From: Halocynthiibacter sp049608145
GTDB taxonomy: Bacteria; Pseudomonadota; Alphaproteobacteria; Rhodobacterales; Rhodobacteraceae
Direction: 5' to 3'
DNA length: 64,000 nt
Assembly (NCBI RefSeq): GCF_049608145.1
Contig: NZ_JBMYXF010000005.1
Span: 1-64,000, forward strand
How positions within the stretch are numbered: position 1 is the first letter of the stretch; every line of letters begins with the position of its first letter. Made by a program: the position numbers and the translations under genes. Shown piece after piece: positions 60,571-64,000 of this stretch. The notes beneath the pieces are model-generated. The model did no database searches, was not told the origin of the DNA, and saw only the letters and a program-made list of their open reading frames with translations.

Positions 60571-62157
60571 ATGACAAAGATATTTGAGAAACCACTGTAC
60601 CCATATGAACGCAGCCCGGATCAGGATGCGATCACGCCTGTCCGTCATAAGGTTGTTGTTATTGGCGCTGGCCCTGTTGGCCTTGCTGCCGCGATTGATC
60701 TGGCACAGCATGGCATTCCCGTGGTTGTGGTGGATGAGAATGACAAAGTCTCTCACGGATCCCGCGCTATCTGTTTTTCCAAACGCATGTTGGAAATCTC
60801 CGATCGGCTGGGCATTGGCGATCGTTTGGTTAAAAAGGGTGTGACTTGGAATAAAGGCCGGGTCTTTAACGGCGAAGACGAAACTTATGCGTTTGATCTG
60901 CTGCCTGAAACCGGTCACAAACGCCCGGCTTTCATTAACTTGCAACAATATTACCTTGAAGAATATCTGGTTGATCGGGTGCGTGCATTACAGGCCGAAG
61001 GCGCGGATATTGAATTGCGCGGTGGCAATAAAGTGTCTGCCATCGGAACGCATGAAACCCATGTTTCCCTTGAAATAGACACTGTTGAAGGCCCCTATAA
61101 CCTTGAGGCAGATTGGCTGATCCCCTGCGATGGCGCTGGTTCCCCGACACGTCGAATGCTGGGGTGTGATTTTGGTGGGCGGGTGTTTGAAGACAATTTT
61201 TTGATCGCGGATGTGATCATGGAGGCAGACTTTCCAACCGAACGCTGGTTTTGGTTTGATCCCCCCTTTAACAAAGGTCAGTCCGCGCTTCTGCACAAGC
61301 AACCGGATGACGTCTGGCGTATTGATTTACAGCTAGGCTGGGATATCGACCGCGAAGAAGAAATGCGACCGGCGAATGTTATCCCGCGCCTTGAAGCGAT
61401 GCTTGGCAAGGATACGAAATTCCAGCTGGAATGGGTGTCAGTTTACACCTTCCAGTGTCGCCGTATGGATCGGTTCCGTCATGGCCGGGTGTTGTTCGCG
61501 GGGGATGCCGCGCATCAAGTTAGCCCGTTTGGCGCGCGTGGCGCGAACTCTGGCCTGCAGGATACGGATAATCTATGTTGGAAGCTTGCCGCTGTAATCA
61601 ACGGCGACGCGCCGGACAGCCTGCTTGATACCTACAACGATGAACGGGTCGAAGCTGCGGATGAAAACATTCTGAATTCCAGTCGGTCCACCGATTTCAT
61701 TACACCCAAATCGGGGATGTCCCGTATTTTTCGGGATGCAGTGTTGGATCTGGCGCAAAACAATGAATTTGCCCGCCCTCTGGTGAATTCTGGACGACTG
61801 TCTGTTCCGGCGATCCATGACCAATCGCCACTGAATTCCCCTGAAACAGGGTCTTTCCCCGCCCGGACGCGTCCGGGATCTTCTGCGGCGGATGCGCCGA
61901 CTGATGCGGGTTGGTTGTTGGATCGAATTGGCGGAGAGTTCGCCGTGATGACGGCAGGTTTTGCGGCACCTGAAGTGCCCGAAGGCGTGAAGCAGATCCA
62001 TATCGCGAACCCGTCACCGGAACTAAAAGAACGATACATGGGGGATGCAGGTGGGGTGACCGTCTTGTTCCGCCCGGATCAACATATTGCGGCGCGTTGG
62101 GCAGCACCGTCAGCCACTGATATTTCTGCAGCGATCCAACGCGCGAAAGGAGCATAA
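60571..62157 (+). CDS. FAD-dependent aromatic hydroxylase (MhpA/MhaA-like)
   Basis: A 528-residue class A flavoprotein monooxygenase. The FAD-binding motif is VVVIGAGPVGLAAAIDLAQ, the DG-type segment is in LIPCDGAGSPTRRMLG, and the ribityl-binding GD motif is VLFAGDAAHQVSPFGARGAN. Relatives hydroxylate phenolic acids such as 3-(3-hydroxyphenyl)propionate or 3-hydroxyphenylacetate. With the homogentisate genes next door and a 63-residue gene three bases downstream, a 3-hydroxyphenylacetate 6-hydroxylase (MhaA-like), making homogentisate, is the most attractive guess. GGAGAGAG lies just upstream of the ATG. Confidence 0.9.
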   Translation: MTKIFEKPLYPYERSPDQDAITPVRHKVVVIGAGPVGLAAAIDLAQHGIPVVVVDENDKVSHGSRAICFSKRMLEISDRLGIGDRLVKKGVTWNKGRVFNGEDETYAFDLLPETGHKRPAFINLQQYYLEEYLVDRVRALQAEGADIELRGGNKVSAIGTHETHVSLEIDTVEGPYNLEADWLIPCDGAGSPTRRMLGCDFGGRVFEDNFLIADVIMEADFPTERWFWFDPPFNKGQSALLHKQPDDVWRIDLQLGWDIDREEEMRPANVIPRLEAMLGKDTKFQLEWVSVYTFQCRRMDRFRHGRVLFAGDAAHQVSPFGARGANSGLQDTDNLCWKLAAVINGDAPDSLLDTYNDERVEAADENILNSSRSTDFITPKSGMSRIFRDAVLDLAQNNEFARPLVNSGRLSVPAIHDQSPLNSPETGSFPARTRPGSSAADAPTDAGWLLDRIGGEFAVMTAGFAAPEVPEGVKQIHIANPSPELKERYMGDAGGVTVLFRPDQHIAARWAAPSATDISAAIQRAKGA

Positions 62158-62160
62158 GAC

Positions 62161-62352
62161 ATGCTGAACACCAAAGCCAATATCGCCGATTATGATGGGT
62201 TTTATGCACAATTGATCGAAGCCCATGATGGCTTGGACGATGCTGAATCTCAGGCGCTGAACGCGCGCCTGATCCTGGTACTTGCCAATCACATTGGCGA
62301 AAATCAGGTGTTGTCAGAGGCGATTGAACTGGCAAAAACAGGCTCTAAATAG
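62161..62352 (+). CDS. DUF2783 small protein, possible hydroxylase coupling subunit
   Basis: A 63-residue acidic helical protein (YDGFYAQLIEAHDGLDDAES, then ALNARLILVLANHIGENQVL) of the DUF2783 type. It starts three bases after the FAD hydroxylase stop, and AAAGGAG overlaps that stop as its ribosome site, so the two are made together. In Pseudomonas putida the 3-hydroxyphenylacetate hydroxylase MhaA needs a small coupling protein, MhaB; this gene has the right size and position. Homology itself is unchecked. Confidence 0.88.
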   Translation: MLNTKANIADYDGFYAQLIEAHDGLDDAESQALNARLILVLANHIGENQVLSEAIELAKTGSK

Positions 62353-62386
62353 CGGCATTTGCCTATTTCGAGATTTCCTTTACCTT

Positions 62387-62416
62387 CATGGGCAGAGATG
62401 TAATTCTCTGCCCATG
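62387..62416 (+). promoter_or_regulatory. 12-bp inverted repeat enclosing a start codon
   Basis: CATGGGCAGAGA (62387-62398) and TCTCTGCCCATG (62405-62416) form a perfect stem with a 6-base loop. The last three bases are the ATG of the following gene, which lacks a Shine-Dalgarno sequence. The hairpin may hide the start codon or slow transcription leaving the DUF2783 gene. Confidence 0.5.
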
Positions 62417-63973
62417 AGTTTTGAGACATTTCAACCGATCTCCCCTGCGGAAACCCGCCTGTTGGATGGGCTTTCCTATCCCGAACGCACGGTTTTTGCG
62501 GGCGGTGAATTACCTGAAAAAAGTGAGGAAGATTGCCTGATCCGGGCAGAGTTTTTGCGCGCCGTTCTATTAGATCCAGACACAAGGGTGGACGCCAAAG
62601 GAATCCGTCTGCGCGGGGCCTGGGTTAAGGGCGCGCTGGATTTGCAGGGGGCGTCACTGCCTTTTGATCTGACCTTTTCCAGCTGCCATTTCTCAGATGA
62701 TCTAAACCTTGTGAATGCGCAGTTGCGTGGTGTGCATTTCTCGGCGTGTCATTTGACGGGTATTTCGGCTGATAACACCCGGTTTTCGGGGTCGCTTTAT
62801 TTGCGGGGGGACAGTCGTGTCGAGGGGGAGGTCGCCCTTGCCGGTGCGCGGATCGAAGGGGATCTGCAATTTTGCGGCCTTCGGATCGAAAGCCAGGGGC
62901 AAGATGCAATTTTTGCCCCAGGGTTACGTGTGGACGGATCGCTATATTTGGGCAATTACCCTTATTCAGACACTGATTCCGCCCTGTTTTGCGACGGTGC
63001 AATTTTCCTGTCTTCGGCCCGGGTCACCCATGATGTATTTATTACCCGTACGTCAATTTCACGCATGGATGAGACAAGTAATGCAGTCTTTGGCGCAACC
63101 GAAGAACATGGGGCAGCCATCGCACTGTCGCTGGCGCGTGCCCATGTGCATGGGATCCTCTATCTTTCTGACAATCAGATCAGTTCCGGTATTGTGAACC
63201 TTGCAGGGGCGCAGGTGGCACGTCTGCGGGATGAACCGGCGGGGCCGGGGGCGTCGTATCCATTGCGTCTGGATGGTTTCATATATTCGGATTTCTCGCG
63301 GCACACGGATACATCAGTTTATGCGCGGCTTGACTGGCTGGCGCGACGCCCAGAGGACATGCCATTTTCTGCGCAACCCTATGAACACCTGGCGTCTATC
63401 CTGTCGACCCTTGGTCATCGCAGTGATGCAAAGACGGTCTTAATGCATAAAGAACGACTGCTGCGGGCGGAAAACAGAAGGTTAATGCACGGCAGCGGGT
63501 CATGGCTTAAATATGCGATTTCAGTCGCAACAGAGCCTGTTTTGAGGTTTACAGTCGGGTACGGTTATCGTCCGGCACGGGCTTTGTTTATCTCGACCCT
63601 GCTGATCCTGTTCTTGGGCTGGTATTTTGGAAAAACTTGGGATGCAGGCGATATGGCACCTGATGCAGCGCCCTTGTTGGTGTCTGCGGGCTGGGTGTCT
63701 GCGACGGAAACACATGCGGATAATCCGGCGGCTTTCTGGTCGGCCCCTGGACAGGCCGGACAAGATTATGAGACATTCCATCCCTTCGCCTATGCCGCGG
63801 ATTTGATGGTGCCGATTATTAATCTGGGTCAGGAGAGCGCTTGGGCCCCATCCACATCGCGCAGCCCTTGGGGTTGGCACGGTTGGTGGATCCGCTGGTT
63901 TGCAAAACTGGCCGGCTGGGTGATCACTGCTTTGGCAGCGGGTGCGTTGACGGGCATGATCCGCAACGACTAG
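62414..63973 (+). CDS. Membrane-associated protein with pentapeptide-like N-terminal region
   Basis: A 519-residue protein. Residues 60-300 show repeated short beta segments of a right-handed helix type (IRLRGAWVKGALDLQGASLP, ADNTRFSGSLYLRGDS, GARIEGDLQFCGLRIE, LAGAQVARLRDEP). A C-terminal region has two or more membrane segments (ARALFISTLLILFLGWYF and AKLAGWVITALAAGALTGMI). I have seen the layout in proteins loosely named membrane-associated oxidoreductase, but no redox motif is visible, so I give no function. The ATG at 62414 is the only plausible start and lies inside a perfect inverted repeat. The stop is TAG. Confidence 0.8.
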   Translation: MSFETFQPISPAETRLLDGLSYPERTVFAGGELPEKSEEDCLIRAEFLRAVLLDPDTRVDAKGIRLRGAWVKGALDLQGASLPFDLTFSSCHFSDDLNLVNAQLRGVHFSACHLTGISADNTRFSGSLYLRGDSRVEGEVALAGARIEGDLQFCGLRIESQGQDAIFAPGLRVDGSLYLGNYPYSDTDSALFCDGAIFLSSARVTHDVFITRTSISRMDETSNAVFGATEEHGAAIALSLARAHVHGILYLSDNQISSGIVNLAGAQVARLRDEPAGPGASYPLRLDGFIYSDFSRHTDTSVYARLDWLARRPEDMPFSAQPYEHLASILSTLGHRSDAKTVLMHKERLLRAENRRLMHGSGSWLKYAISVATEPVLRFTVGYGYRPARALFISTLLILFLGWYFGKTWDAGDMAPDAAPLLVSAGWVSATETHADNPAAFWSAPGQAGQDYETFHPFAYAADLMVPIINLGQESAWAPSTSRSPWGWHGWWIRWFAKLAGWVITALAAGALTGMIRND

Positions 63974-64000
63974 GGACGATTTCAGTGGAAAATGCGTGTT

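Noticed and set aside
1..64000. CRISPR arrays, insertion sequences, prophage or integrase genes
   Set aside because: No regularly spaced repeats and no transposase, integrase or phage structural proteins were found on either strand.

Overview
The window looks like a chromosomal segment of an alphaproteobacterium of the Rhodobacterales (Roseobacter group). The basis is moderate GC, the gene repertoire (a short 445-residue prolyl-tRNA synthetase, DUF2585, DUF2783, a YggT protein) and a G5C/GC5 hairpin repeat beside dapA that I remember from many Rhodobacterales intergenic regions. No rRNA, CRISPR array, transposase or phage module is visible. About 60 protein genes are supported, two of them interrupted by a frameshift. 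There is one tRNA-like gene, one strong candidate small RNA, and one 31-codon gene with its own ribosome site and terminator.

Layout. 25-2065: aromatic/aspartate aminotransferase and 3-mercaptopyruvate sulfurtransferase. 2175-3571: a glycine-rich small protein and an orphan membrane-anchored protein. 3642-5120: smpB and dapA. 5274-7247: a soluble lytic transglycosylase. 7254-17580: a catabolic locus with a complete branched-chain-type (Liv) ABC importer, a polytopic membrane protein, an enamidase-like amidohydrolase, diaminopropionate ammonia-lyase, an M20 amidohydrolase and a divergent, frameshifted Lrp/AsnC regulator. 17600-22165: ankyrin-repeat protein, proS, a GNAT acetyltransferase, a candidate ncRNA and (S)-ureidoglycine aminohydrolase. 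22353-24606: a tRNA-like cloverleaf with the amber-reading anticodon CUA, followed 13 bases later by an unrecognised 713-residue gene. 24630-25583: transaldolase. 25785-38060: a surface-glycan region with neuB, neuC, two tandem WaaA-like GT30 transferases, a convergent oxidoreductase/neuA/SDR operon, cysQ, kdsB, galU, galE and a glycosyltransferase. 38062-41063: an exported protein and a frameshifted beta-barrel-like protein. 41171-54069: housekeeping and envelope genes (selO, arfB, yhhQ, a phytase-like esterase, mepA, an MFS permease, a thioesterase, yggT, recQ, a hybrid sensor kinase, a thiolase, a MarR regulator). 54330-63973: a LytTR membrane regulator and the homogentisate pathway (hmgA, maiA, fahA and accessory genes), then an MBL-fold protein, an FAD hydroxylase with a DUF2783 partner, and a large membrane-associated protein.

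How the genes may work together. The Liv importer, enamidase, DpaL and M20 hydrolase form a plausible uptake-and-breakdown unit for a nitrogen compound, possibly a ring compound; the DpaL/M20 pair parallels E. coli ygeX-ygeY. HmgA, MaiA and FahA turn homogentisate into fumarate and acetoacetate, a thiolase nearby can handle the resulting C4 unit, and the FAD hydroxylase plus DUF2783 pair could feed homogentisate from a hydroxyphenylacetate. NeuC, NeuB and NeuA make a CMP-activated nonulosonic acid, and one of the two GT30 enzymes is a candidate for transferring it.

The most unusual items are the CUA-anticodon tRNA with its unknown downstream gene, the hidden 31-residue gene, the structured RNA at about 21141-21287, two LytTR-type direct repeats spaced exactly 21 bp, a palindrome filling the hmgA promoter spacer, and a start codon buried in a perfect 12-bp hairpin.
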